17,833 nucleotides of DNA from an uncultured Gemmiger sp. (GCF_934561205.1 NZ_CAKTFU010000025.1:1-17833), one strand, 5' to 3'; shown: positions 1 to 5,238, numbered from the stretch's first letter. Program-made: numbers and translations. Notes: generated from the sequence alone by a model not told the origin.

Positions 1-273
1 AGCGCCAGCGCGGGCATCGCCGCTGCCATGATCACCAAGGGCAACCCCCTGCACATCAAGTACATCAACAAGGCGATCCCCGGTATGCTGGCCAATGTCA
101 GCCCCGACGGCCGCGTGCTGAATGTTTCGGGCGGGACGGCGGTCATGAAGGACGCTGACGGCTACCGCGGCATCAGCCGCGATTGGATCCAGGGCTGGGG
201 TCAGGGTCTGGCACTGGCATTCTTCGCCGGTGTGCTGAACTACGACAACGTCCGCTCCGACGGCGCGTTGTAA
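1..273 (+). CDS. Unsaturated rhamnogalacturonyl/glucuronyl hydrolase, GH105/GH88 type (3' end only)
   Basis: Only the last 90 codons are present; the reading frame is open from base 1. GH105/GH88 enzymes are (alpha/alpha)6-barrel hydrolases that remove the unsaturated uronic acid left by pectin or other polyuronate lyases, usually on oligosaccharides inside the cell. The visible C-terminal pattern is the family-like SASAGIAAAM, then VLNVSGGTAVM, then a Tyr-Arg-Gly-Ile stretch and GWGQGLALAF. This matches the last helices of the barrel as I remember them, but no catalytic residue is in view. The gene ends in TAA and is followed 15 bases later by a strong terminator. Neighbouring GH28-like and rhamnose mutarotase genes support a pectin or rhamnogalacturonan role. 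GH88 rather than GH105 remains possible. Confidence 0.6.
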   Translation, partial: SASAGIAAAMITKGNPLHIKYINKAIPGMLANVSPDGRVLNVSGGTAVMKDADGYRGISRDWIQGWGQGLALAFFAGVLNYDNVRSDGAL

Positions 274-288
274 ACTGTCCGGCATGGC

Positions 289-323
289 AAAAGCCCCCGC
301 TGCCGTAAGCAGCGGGGGCTTTT
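289..323. terminator. Bidirectional Rho-independent terminator
   Basis: A perfect 15-bp stem (AAAAGCCCCCGCTGC / GCAGCGGGGGCTTTT) encloses the loop CGTAA. It ends in T's on the plus strand and begins with A's, so it can terminate in both directions. It closes the hydrolase gene that ends at 273. Its right half (311-324) is duplicated at 549-562, on the far side of the inserted element. Confidence 0.9.
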
Positions 324-324
324 G
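311..324. repeat. Left flanking direct repeat (target duplication) of element copy 1
   Basis: AGCGGGGGCTTTTG is the right arm and T-tract of the terminator at 289-323. The same 14 bases occur at 549-562, directly beyond the inserted element, with no mismatch. This is the pattern expected from a target-site duplication. Confidence 0.75.
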
Positions 325-548
325 TCTCAGACTGTCGAAAAACCTTATTTGACCTTATGCACCCTTTGCGACCTTTCGGTTGGTTTGTAGGGAACGGTCT
401 TGACCGTTCCGTGCCGCCTTGCCAAAAGCACGACACAGCGTGAAAACCGCGCGCCGTTCGGCGCGATTTTATGCGCTGCGCGCGGCCAGATGTGCGGATG
501 GGTCAAGACCCATCCCTACAAATGTCCCGGAAACAGACTTCTTCTACA
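325..548. mobile_element. Non-coding MITE-like element, copy 1 (about 224 bp)
   Basis: This stretch lies between two exact 14-bp direct repeats and has no convincing gene. It shares three blocks with the reverse complement of 4011-4228: an outer end CAGACTGTCG (328-337), a 139-bp core (384-522, about 94 % identical) and an outer end near TTCTACAA (542-549). The outer ends resemble each other as imperfect inverted repeats (TGTCGAAAAACC against TGTAGAAAAAGCC in copy 2). No transposase is present, so it would have to be moved in trans. It fills most of the gap between the hydrolase and rhaM. Exact ends are uncertain by a few bases. Confidence 0.75.
384..522. repeat. 139-bp core repeat, copy 1
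   Basis: The core starts with TTTGTAGGGA and ends with TCCCTACAAA, perfect 10-bp terminal inverted repeats. Just inside the ends are two perfect palindromic hairpins, GGAACGGTCTTGACCGTTCC and GGATGGGTCAAGACCCATCC, and a GC-rich hairpin (CGCGCC/GGCGCG) lies in the middle. The copy at 4043-4181 is exactly the same length in inverted orientation and differs at about 8 positions. The core may be an element nested inside the longer one. Short reading frames across it look meaningless. Confidence 0.85.
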
Positions 549-562
549 AGCGGGGGCTTTTG
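549..562. repeat. Right flanking direct repeat (target duplication) of element copy 1
   Basis: An exact second copy of the 14-bp sequence at 311-324. Only half of the terminator stem is present here, so it cannot fold as a hairpin by itself. The leftward rhaM transcript therefore has no complete terminator until it reaches 289-323. Confidence 0.75.
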
Positions 563-586
563 CCTGCATCAAAGTTTCACACTTTT

Positions 587-904
587 TCAATCCAGCCGGA
601 ACACCTGCTCCAGCTTGGGCTGGGCGCCCGTTACGGGGTCCATTTCCAGCTCCAGAATGTCCTTCATATACTCGTTCCAGCGATCCACAACAGGGCTTTC
701 GGACTGCACTTTTTCCGCGTAGGCAACGCCCTTTTCGCACTCATAATAGCCGAACAGCTCGTCATTACAGTAAAAAATGCTGTAATTGCAGATGCCCGCC
801 TCCTTCAGCACCTTGACCATTTCGGGCCAGATCTCCGCGTGGCGGCGCTGATATTCTTCCTTGCAGCCGGGCTTGATGCGCCCTTTCCATGCCATATGCT
901 CCAT
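587..904 (-). CDS. rhaM: L-rhamnose mutarotase
   Basis: The 105-aa product matches the RhaM/YiiL family in length and pattern. These small cytoplasmic enzymes of the dimeric ferredoxin-like fold interconvert alpha- and beta-L-rhamnopyranose, feeding the anomer used by rhamnose isomerase. The family motif EEYQRRHAEIWPEM is clear (residues 16-29), with Tyr18 and the catalytic His22 at the same positions as in the E. coli enzyme. Trp76 and Tyr79 in RWNEYMKD fit the conserved aromatic region. The ATG is preceded by AAGGAGTG at good spacing. The gene starts 16 bases after the stop of the GH28-like gene, so the two form one leftward operon. Rhamnose is what rhamnogalacturonan breakdown releases, which fits the locus. 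Confidence 0.93.
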   Translation of the reverse strand: MEHMAWKGRIKPGCKEEYQRRHAEIWPEMVKVLKEAGICNYSIFYCNDELFGYYECEKGVAYAEKVQSESPVVDRWNEYMKDILELEMDPVTGAQPKLEQVFRLD

Positions 905-920
905 TTGTATGCACTCCTTT

Positions 921-2273
921 TTATACCAGTTTTTCCAGTTCCGTTTTTGTGCGGCGGCAGTGTTCCAGTTCCGTCACGCGACCGTCCCACGCCTCGTTTT
1001 CACCGACAAAGCGCACGGTGCTGTCCGTAACGGTCAGCCCGTCCACACAGCGGGCGTACAGCGCCGGGATGGCGTGCGGGTAGATGTGCCGCGCCGAGGG
1101 CTGCTCGTCAAACAAGCCGCCGGGCTGGGTACCCCGATGCTGCAAAATCAGGTGCATTTCGCTGATGCGCAGGTCCCGGATCTCGCTGTCCGGCTCCCCT
1201 GCCGCAAAAGCGCAGCTTTCACTTGTCAGGTACAGATGGTCAAAGCTGACACGGCGTATCACACCGGCCGACCCGGTCTTGCCCTTGCGCGGCGTGGCGC
1301 TGACAAACAGCGGCTCGCCCTTGCCCCACCAGCCCGGCGCACCGGGCAGGGCGTAGGCGTCGGCATAGCGGCGGGTGCAGCCGGTCAGATGGTGGACGTG
1401 GATATCCTCCACCGTGCCGCCGTCGCGCACCCAGACGCCCACCGCGCGGGAGCAATCGTCAATGACGCAGTCGCTCAGGGTCACATTGCGGATGACACCG
1501 TGGGTTTCGGTTCCGATTTTCAGCGCTGAATCGCGGGAATGTAAGACGCACCCCGTGATGACAACGTTCTCGCTTGCGCCGTAACGGCGGGACATCGGCC
1601 CTGTGGATTTGACCACGATGGCATCATCGCCGGTGCGCACAAGGCAGTTTGAGATGACTACATCGCGGCAGCAATCGGGGTCAATGCCGTCGTTGTTGGC
1701 ACCGCGGTCATCGTTCAGGATCCTGATGTTTTGGATGCGCACATGCCGGCAGCCCGCCATGTGCAGCGTCCAGAACGCCGCGTCCTGCAAGGTCACATCG
1801 CGCACAGTAAAGTTTTCGACTGCCTCAAACAGCATCATGCGCGGGCGGAATACGGCGCAGAATTTCGGACATTCGTGGAACCCGTTGTCCGCGTCCTTGT
1901 CCAAAAACACCTTGTCGCCCTGACCGTAAATCGTACCCATCCCGCTGATGGTCACGTTTTTGGCGTGGCTGGCACCCAAAAAGAAGCCGCCCTCCCAGCC
2001 GTCGGCGGTGTCATCGGGGTCGGTGCCGTCCCCACCCTGGGGGAACGGCACGATGTCGTCGGGGTTCAGGCTGCTGATAAGCACCGCGCCGCTTTCCAGA
2101 TGCAGCTCCACGTTGTCCTTCAGCAGCACCGAGCCGCTTAAAAACCGCCCCGCCGGCACAACAACACGTCCGCCGCCTGCCGCTGCGGCTGCATCGACCG
2201 CCTGTTGGATCGCCGCCGCACAGTTGGTCGTGCCGTCCGCCACAGCGCCGCAGCGCAAAATATCGTAGTCCAT
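921..2273 (-). CDS. Glycoside hydrolase family 28-like protein (polygalacturonase/rhamnogalacturonan hydrolase type)
   Basis: The 450-aa product is a right-handed beta-helix pectinase. An N-terminal pectate-lyase-like start (YDILRCGAVADGTTNC, then a GGGRVVVPAG turn) leads into the GH28 acid motifs NNDGIDPD (residues 193-200) and TGDDA (214-218), then RDSALKIGTETHG (247-259) in place of the usual Gly-His-Gly and Arg-Ile-Lys region. GH28 enzymes hydrolyse alpha-galacturonosyl or related links in pectin by inversion. No signal peptide is seen, so it probably acts on imported oligosaccharides. I chose ATG 2273 because AAAGGAGCG stands just upstream; an in-frame start at 2312 overlaps the predicted -10 box and lacks a ribosome site. 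It is the first gene of the operon with rhaM. Exact substrate is not determined. Confidence 0.88.
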   Translation of the reverse strand: MDYDILRCGAVADGTTNCAAAIQQAVDAAAAAGGGRVVVPAGRFLSGSVLLKDNVELHLESGAVLISSLNPDDIVPFPQGGDGTDPDDTADGWEGGFFLGASHAKNVTISGMGTIYGQGDKVFLDKDADNGFHECPKFCAVFRPRMMLFEAVENFTVRDVTLQDAAFWTLHMAGCRHVRIQNIRILNDDRGANNDGIDPDCCRDVVISNCLVRTGDDAIVVKSTGPMSRRYGASENVVITGCVLHSRDSALKIGTETHGVIRNVTLSDCVIDDCSRAVGVWVRDGGTVEDIHVHHLTGCTRRYADAYALPGAPGWWGKGEPLFVSATPRKGKTGSAGVIRRVSFDHLYLTSESCAFAAGEPDSEIRDLRISEMHLILQHRGTQPGGLFDEQPSARHIYPHAIPALYARCVDGLTVTDSTVRFVGENEAWDGRVTELEHCRRTKTELEKLV

Positions 2274-2307
2274 CTTTTCCGCTCCTTTTTGCCTGTACTG
2301 TACCCTA

Positions 2308-2336
2308 AGCATAGCACAGATACCGGAGCCTGTAAA
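2308..2336 (-). promoter_or_regulatory. Promoter for the GH28-like gene and rhaM
   Basis: On the minus strand there is TTTACA (2336-2331), a 17-bp spacer, and TATGCT (2313-2308) with an extended TGC just before it. It lies about 35 bases upstream of the chosen GH28 start. The long gene-free, AT-richer gap between divergent genes supports it. Confidence 0.6.
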
Positions 2337-2359
2337 GTGTAATTTTCACAAAGGATTCT

Positions 2360-2378
2360 ATACTATTGCGCATAGTAT
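2360..2378. promoter_or_regulatory. Palindromic operator candidate between divergent operons
   Basis: ATACTATTGCGCATAGTAT is a 19-bp interrupted palindrome (arms ATACTAT / ATAGTAT around TGCGC). It covers the expected -35 position of the rightward promoter (its -10 is at 2396) and lies 24 bp upstream of the -35 of the leftward GH28 promoter. This position suits a regulator controlling both operons. The protein that binds it is not encoded in the window as far as I can tell. Confidence 0.5.
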
Positions 2379-2395
2379 TTGCTGTTTTTTCCTTC

Positions 2396-2401
2396 TATAA
2401 T
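2396..2401 (+). promoter_or_regulatory. -10 box of the promoter for the 233-aa protein and sugar isomerase genes
   Basis: A perfect TATAAT lies 33 bases upstream of the ATG at 2434, and AAAGGAGAAG serves as ribosome binding site (about 2420-2429). No good -35 is found 16-18 bp upstream; that position falls inside the palindrome at 2360-2378, suggesting activator dependence or control by the protein bound there. Confidence 0.5.
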
Positions 2402-2433
2402 AAAGAATAATCACAAAACAAAGGAGAAGTCTT

Positions 2434-3135
2434 ATGCCCTGCACACTGCCTGCCGCGCTTGCCGATGCTGCCGTCTGCCGCGGCTCCTTCCATGCCGTTT
2501 TGCGCACGGACGTCCCTGACGCCGTTTTTGCCGCGTTTTCCGCCGCACTGCAAAAGGCCCAGGCCGACGGAAGCCTTTTGACCGCAAGCCTTTTCCGCTG
2601 CGAAACCCACCTGTTTTTCTACGCCGAGGGGCTGAACCGCCCGTTCACACCGCAGGGGCTTTGCCCCGCGCTGGACGCAGCCTTGCTGCCATGGCCGCCC
2701 GCCCTGGGGGAAGCCTTGCCCCGCCCATGGGCCGCCATGCAGCCGTACTTTTACCACGATGTACCCACTACCGCCGCCGACTGGCAGCAGGGGCGCTGCC
2801 CGCAGCGCCGCCGGGGCCGCATTGCCCTGCTGCCGCCCGACAAATGGTGCAGCTATATGGAACACCATCTGCGCATCGTCACCGAGGGGCTGGTCGAGGG
2901 GGATCGCTGGCACCTGATTTGCGTGCAGGAGGGCGTGCTGTTTTCTTATCTCGAAGAACCGCGCACCAACGTCAATATCCGGCATCAGCCGGGCGCACAC
3001 AGCCCCGAACTGGACGCCTGGATCGCCGCCGACCCCGAAAGTCATTTTGCGCGCTTTACGCCCGAACAGAAAGCCCACCCGGACAGCGGACACAACTTTG
3101 TATTTTTGCCCCGCATTGCGGGAACGGAGGACTGA
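2434..3135 (+). CDS. Conserved-looking protein of unknown function
   Basis: This 233-aa product is not recognised. The start is firm: ATG preceded by AAAGGAGAAG. There is no signal peptide or membrane segment, so it is predicted cytoplasmic. The N-terminal 110 residues are alanine- and proline-rich, with short aromatic stretches such as HLFFYAEGL and AMQPYFYHDVP. The better-structured half, about residues 115-200, runs through GRIALLPPDKWCSYMEHH, then a Trp-His-Leu-Ile-Cys strand and LFSYLEEPRTNVNI. The next gene, a sugar isomerase, starts three bases after its stop with its ribosome site inside this gene, so the two are translationally linked. A role in uronate or rhamnose metabolism, perhaps as a sugar-binding or mutarotase-like partner, is inference from position only. 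Confidence 0.75.
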   Translation: MPCTLPAALADAAVCRGSFHAVLRTDVPDAVFAAFSAALQKAQADGSLLTASLFRCETHLFFYAEGLNRPFTPQGLCPALDAALLPWPPALGEALPRPWAAMQPYFYHDVPTTAADWQQGRCPQRRRGRIALLPPDKWCSYMEHHLRIVTEGLVEGDRWHLICVQEGVLFSYLEEPRTNVNIRHQPGAHSPELDAWIAADPESHFARFTPEQKAHPDSGHNFVFLPRIAGTED

Positions 3136-3138
3136 ACC

Positions 3139-3975
3139 ATGACAAGAATCGGCTGCCGCGCCCACGATTACGGCAAGCTGCCCGCTGCCGCGCTTGCTGC
3201 CACGCTGCGTGCCAAGGGGTACAACGCCGCCCAGCTCGCCATGCCGCGCGCCATTGCAGGCATTGAGGATTTTGCCCACATCACCGACGACCAGCTTACA
3301 GAGATCCGCACGGCGTTTGCCGCGCAGGACGTGGAAATTTCGGTGCTGAGCTGCTATCAGGACCTGTCTGCCCCCGATGCGGACGCCCGCCGCACCGCTG
3401 TGGATACCGTAAAGCGAACCCTGGGCTATGCAAAGGTGCTGGGTGCCAAAATGGTGGGCAGTGAAACGGCATGGGGTGCCTGCACGGACGAGGAAAAGGC
3501 TGCCCGCCGCCCGCTGATGCTGGACAGCATCGCCCGCATCACCGAGGAAGCCGCCCGCCTGAACGTCGTTTTTGCCGTGGAATCGGTGGACGTACACCCC
3601 CTCTGCACGCCGGAACTGCTGCGCACCGTGCTGGACACTGCCGCCGATGCACAGCACTGCAAGGTCATTTTTGACCCCGTCAACCTGTTCTGTGCCAGGG
3701 ACGGGCAGGACAAGGCGTACCAGACCGCCCACTGGAGCCGCTGGCTGGAGGTCATCGGCGGTCAGCTCGGTGCCGTACACGTCAAGGACTGCCGCATCGA
3801 GGCGGACGGCAGCAAAACGCTGCTGCCGTTGGGCGCGGGCGATATGGAGTATTCTGCCATTCGTGCCTTTCTGGCGACCCATGCCCCCGCCGCCCCGCTG
3901 CTGCGCGACGAGGTCATTCTGCCCGCCGACACCACCGATGTGCGGTATCTGCGCAGGATGACCGACACTGTGTAA
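3139..3975 (+). CDS. Sugar phosphate isomerase/epimerase (xylose isomerase-like TIM barrel)
   Basis: The 278-aa product fits the AP-endonuclease-2/xylose-isomerase-like TIM-barrel family, which includes ketose epimerases, hydroxypyruvate isomerase and IolE/IolI-like enzymes. The four residues expected to hold a divalent metal are seen at the ends of successive strands: Glu148 (FAVESVDVHP), Asp179 (VIFDPVNLF), His214 (AVHVKDC) and Glu258 (LRDEVI). Length is typical. The start follows the previous stop by 3 bases and uses a GGAGG inside the upstream gene. It is likely a cytoplasmic step converting a pectin-derived sugar; the exact substrate cannot be read from the sequence. The gene ends just before a terminator that an inserted element has duplicated. 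Confidence 0.88.
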   Translation: MTRIGCRAHDYGKLPAAALAATLRAKGYNAAQLAMPRAIAGIEDFAHITDDQLTEIRTAFAAQDVEISVLSCYQDLSAPDADARRTAVDTVKRTLGYAKVLGAKMVGSETAWGACTDEEKAARRPLMLDSIARITEEAARLNVVFAVESVDVHPLCTPELLRTVLDTAADAQHCKVIFDPVNLFCARDGQDKAYQTAHWSRWLEVIGGQLGAVHVKDCRIEADGSKTLLPLGAGDMEYSAIRAFLATHAPAAPLLRDEVILPADTTDVRYLRRMTDTV

Positions 3976-3988
3976 AGGTAAAAAAATC

Positions 3989-4010
3989 GCCCAACCGTTT
4001 TGCGGTTGGG
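3989..4010. terminator. Left copy of a duplicated terminator hairpin
   Basis: A 22-bp sequence with arms CCCAACCG / CGGTTGGG around TTTTG. Seven A's precede it on the plus strand, so read leftward it is a stem followed by a T-rich tract and now serves the leftward side. An identical 22-bp copy lies at 4229-4250 beyond the inserted element. Confidence 0.75.
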
Positions 4011-4228
4011 TCAGCTTGTAGAAAAAGCCTGTTACCGGAAGATTTGTAGGGATGGGTCTTGACCCATCCGCACATCTGGCCGCGCGCAGCGCATAAAATC
4101 GCGCCGAATGGCGCGCGGTTTTCTCGTTGCGCCGTTCTTTTGGCGAGGCAGCACGGAACGGTCAAGACCGTTCCCTACAAAGCAGCCGAAAGGCCGCAAT
4201 CATCCCGTTAGGTTTATCGACAGTCTGT
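4011..4228. mobile_element. Non-coding MITE-like element, copy 2 (about 218 bp, inverted relative to copy 1)
   Basis: This stretch lies between two perfect 22-bp direct repeats, each a full terminator hairpin. It contains the 139-bp core (4043-4181) and the outer ends CTTGTAGAAAAAGCC (4015-4029) and CGACAGTCTG (4218-4227) shared with copy 1 in reverse complement. Between core and CGACAGTCTG the two copies differ more and copy 1 is about 10 bases longer. It sits between two convergent genes, like copy 1, and contains no gene. Confidence 0.78.
4043..4181. repeat. 139-bp core repeat, copy 2 (inverted)
   Basis: Reverse complement of 384-522 with about 8 differences, most of them clustered between the CCAAAAG and GAAAACC blocks. 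Terminal TTTGTAGGGA/TCCCTACAAA and both inner palindromes are intact. Substitutions in the GC-rich hairpin (GTT against ATT) fall in its loop, so the fold is kept. Confidence 0.85.
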
Positions 4229-4250
4229 GCCCAACCGTTTTGCGGTTGGG
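4229..4250. terminator. Right copy of a duplicated terminator hairpin
   Basis: The same 22-bp hairpin as at 3989-4010, here followed by CTTTTT on the plus strand, so it is a good terminator for rightward transcription from the isomerase gene. Joining the A-rich left flank of the first copy with the T-rich right flank of this copy rebuilds one ordinary bidirectional terminator. Confidence 0.8.
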
Positions 4251-4265
4251 CTTTTTCGTGTTTTG

Positions 4266-5015
4266 TCAGCGATTCCAATAGGCCGCCGCGTTGCGCCCGG
4301 CTTCCTCGCCCACCTCATTATAGGCGGGCTGTAAATAGTGGAAACGGTCCTTCATCAGCCCCTTGGCGGCAAAGGTTTTGAACCGGCGGCTGACCAGAAT
4401 AATGTCGTCACAGGCGGCAGCCAGCTCCTCCTGCGCCTGCTGGATGGGCAGGTACAGCTCCGGCTCGTCGCGCTGGTTGCCGATCTGGATCAAGAAACAG
4501 GTTTCCAGCCCGGCATCGGTCATAAACTCGTGGATGACGCGGTCGGTGTCCAGCTTATACACGGTTTTTAAGGTGTGCAGGTCGCCATCGGTGCAGCCCT
4601 GGCACCAGACCATGGCGCTGCGGCGGATGGTATAGCCGTTTGCCTGCAAAAAGGCGCGGGCTTTGCGGGCGCGGCGCACGGCATCCTGATAGTACGGTGT
4701 GCCGGGCAGCCATTCGGCAATGGCAGAGCCGCCCTTGGCGCAGGATACCCCCACCACCGGCACGCCGGTCTGGGCGGCGCAGGCATTGACGAAGGACGAC
4801 ACCATCGACCCCGTTTTCATGCCCGGTTCATTGACCCCGGCGGGGTCGTTCTCGTTCACGCCGAAGGGTTCTGCCAGCGGGTGCAGGGTGTCGGGGTCGG
4901 TGACGGCGCGGTATTCGTACCCCATACCGGGGGTGACGACGGGGGCAAGGGCGGCATCCCCGCGCCCTGCCATATTGCTTTGCCCCATAAAAAAGAGAAG
5001 ATCCACGGTTTTCAT
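4266..5015 (-). CDS. SASA-type carbohydrate acetylesterase (DUF303, CE6-like)
   Basis: The 249-aa product belongs to the SGNH-hydrolase SASA family (sialate O-acetylesterase/acetylxylan esterase-like), which removes O-acetyl groups from plant polysaccharide fragments. The nucleophile motif FMGQSNMAG puts Ser at residue 13. Block GVSCAKGGSAIAEW (89-102) and the Asp-His pair in MKDRFHYLQP (Asp223, His226) complete the usual set. Where many relatives have WxQGExD, this protein has WCQGCTDG (137-144). No signal peptide is seen, so a cytoplasmic role on imported acetylated sugars is likely. AAAGGAGC precedes the ATG. The gene diverges from the ABC importer and shares its regulatory region. rRNA-like or unrelated alternatives are not plausible; exact substrate is open. 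Confidence 0.9.
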   Translation of the reverse strand: MKTVDLLFFMGQSNMAGRGDAALAPVVTPGMGYEYRAVTDPDTLHPLAEPFGVNENDPAGVNEPGMKTGSMVSSFVNACAAQTGVPVVGVSCAKGGSAIAEWLPGTPYYQDAVRRARKARAFLQANGYTIRRSAMVWCQGCTDGDLHTLKTVYKLDTDRVIHEFMTDAGLETCFLIQIGNQRDEPELYLPIQQAQEELAAACDDIILVSRRFKTFAAKGLMKDRFHYLQPAYNEVGEEAGRNAAAYWNR

Positions 5016-5035
5016 AAAAAGCTCCTTTTATTCAT

Positions 5036-5088
5036 GCAATACCGCACAATTCCCGCCATATCGGCACTTAGAATTATGCTGTATTGCC
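5036..5088. repeat. 53-bp palindromic repeat, family 2, in the acetylesterase 5' leader
   Basis: Arms GCAATACCGCACAATTC (5036-5052) and GAATTATGCTGTATTGC (5071-5087) are inverted repeats with two mismatches, enclosing 18 bases. Its reverse complement matches 17713-17747 at the right end of the window over about 35 bases with 3 differences. It lies between the predicted promoter (5098-5125) and the ribosome site of the acetylesterase gene, so its hairpin would be in that mRNA's leader. Confidence 0.8.
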
Positions 5089-5097
5089 TTTATTATA

Positions 5098-5125
5098 AGT
5101 ATAGCCCCGTCGGGTTCTGATGCAA
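5098..5125 (-). promoter_or_regulatory. Promoter for the acetylesterase gene
   Basis: On the minus strand there is TTGCAT (5125-5120), a 16-bp spacer and TATACT (5103-5098); a TATAAT follows directly (5097-5092). The nearest AAGTCGGA box ends 8 bp upstream of the -35. The predicted leader is about 75-80 bases long. Confidence 0.6.
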
Positions 5126-5133
5126 CCCACAAA

Positions 5134-5223
5134 TCCGACTTTTTTCTTGGACGTTTCCGACTTTGTCGGCGGGCGGGCGTCAAAGCCCCAAAAAAGTCGG
5201 ATTTGTTCAAGAACTAAGTCGGA
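5134..5223. promoter_or_regulatory. Four-box operator (AAGTCGGA x4) between divergent promoters
   Basis: Four exact copies of AAGTCGGA occur: minus strand at 5134-5141 and 5156-5163, plus strand at 5194-5201 and 5216-5223. Each pair is a direct repeat with a 22-bp period, about two helical turns. One pair faces the leftward acetylesterase promoter and the other the rightward importer promoter. Two boxes extend to an identical 17-bp match (5129-5145 and 5190-5206), and the other two share AAGTCGGAWRCGTCC. Direct repeats about 21-22 bp apart just upstream of -35 are typical of AraC-family activators. The YesN-type regulator encoded at 12438-13946 is the obvious candidate, by inference. Confidence 0.7.
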
Positions 5224-5238
5224 TGCGTCCATTTTCTT

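Noticed and set aside
325..548. Group II intron or structured riboswitch as explanation for the repeat element
   Set aside because: Too short, no domain V-like hairpin or intron-encoded protein noticed, located at 3' ends of convergent genes and not upstream of any start.
400..1030. Overlapping plus-strand open frames through the repeat element and rhaM
   Set aside because: They run through non-coding repeat DNA and antisense to rhaM and the GH28-like gene; no ribosome site or family pattern.
2395..3882. 495-codon open frame on the minus strand
   Set aside because: It lies opposite two well-supported plus-strand genes with ribosome sites, crosses both of them, and its protein is low-complexity Gly/Ala/Arg/Gln; typical antisense shadow of G+C-rich genes.
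384..4181. CRISPR array or attachment site for the repeated core
   Set aside because: Only two copies, far apart and inverted, without spacers, cas genes or an integrase.
5129..5206. Perfect 17-bp inverted repeat with T/A tracts, looking like a bidirectional terminator
   Set aside because: The loop is 44 bases, and it lies between divergent promoters with no gene ending there. The arms are better explained as two of four AAGTCGGA regulator boxes.
5028..5210. 60-codon minus-strand frame with two KSD-type repeats
   Set aside because: The repetition comes from the AAGTCGGA operator boxes; it spans a promoter and a palindromic repeat.
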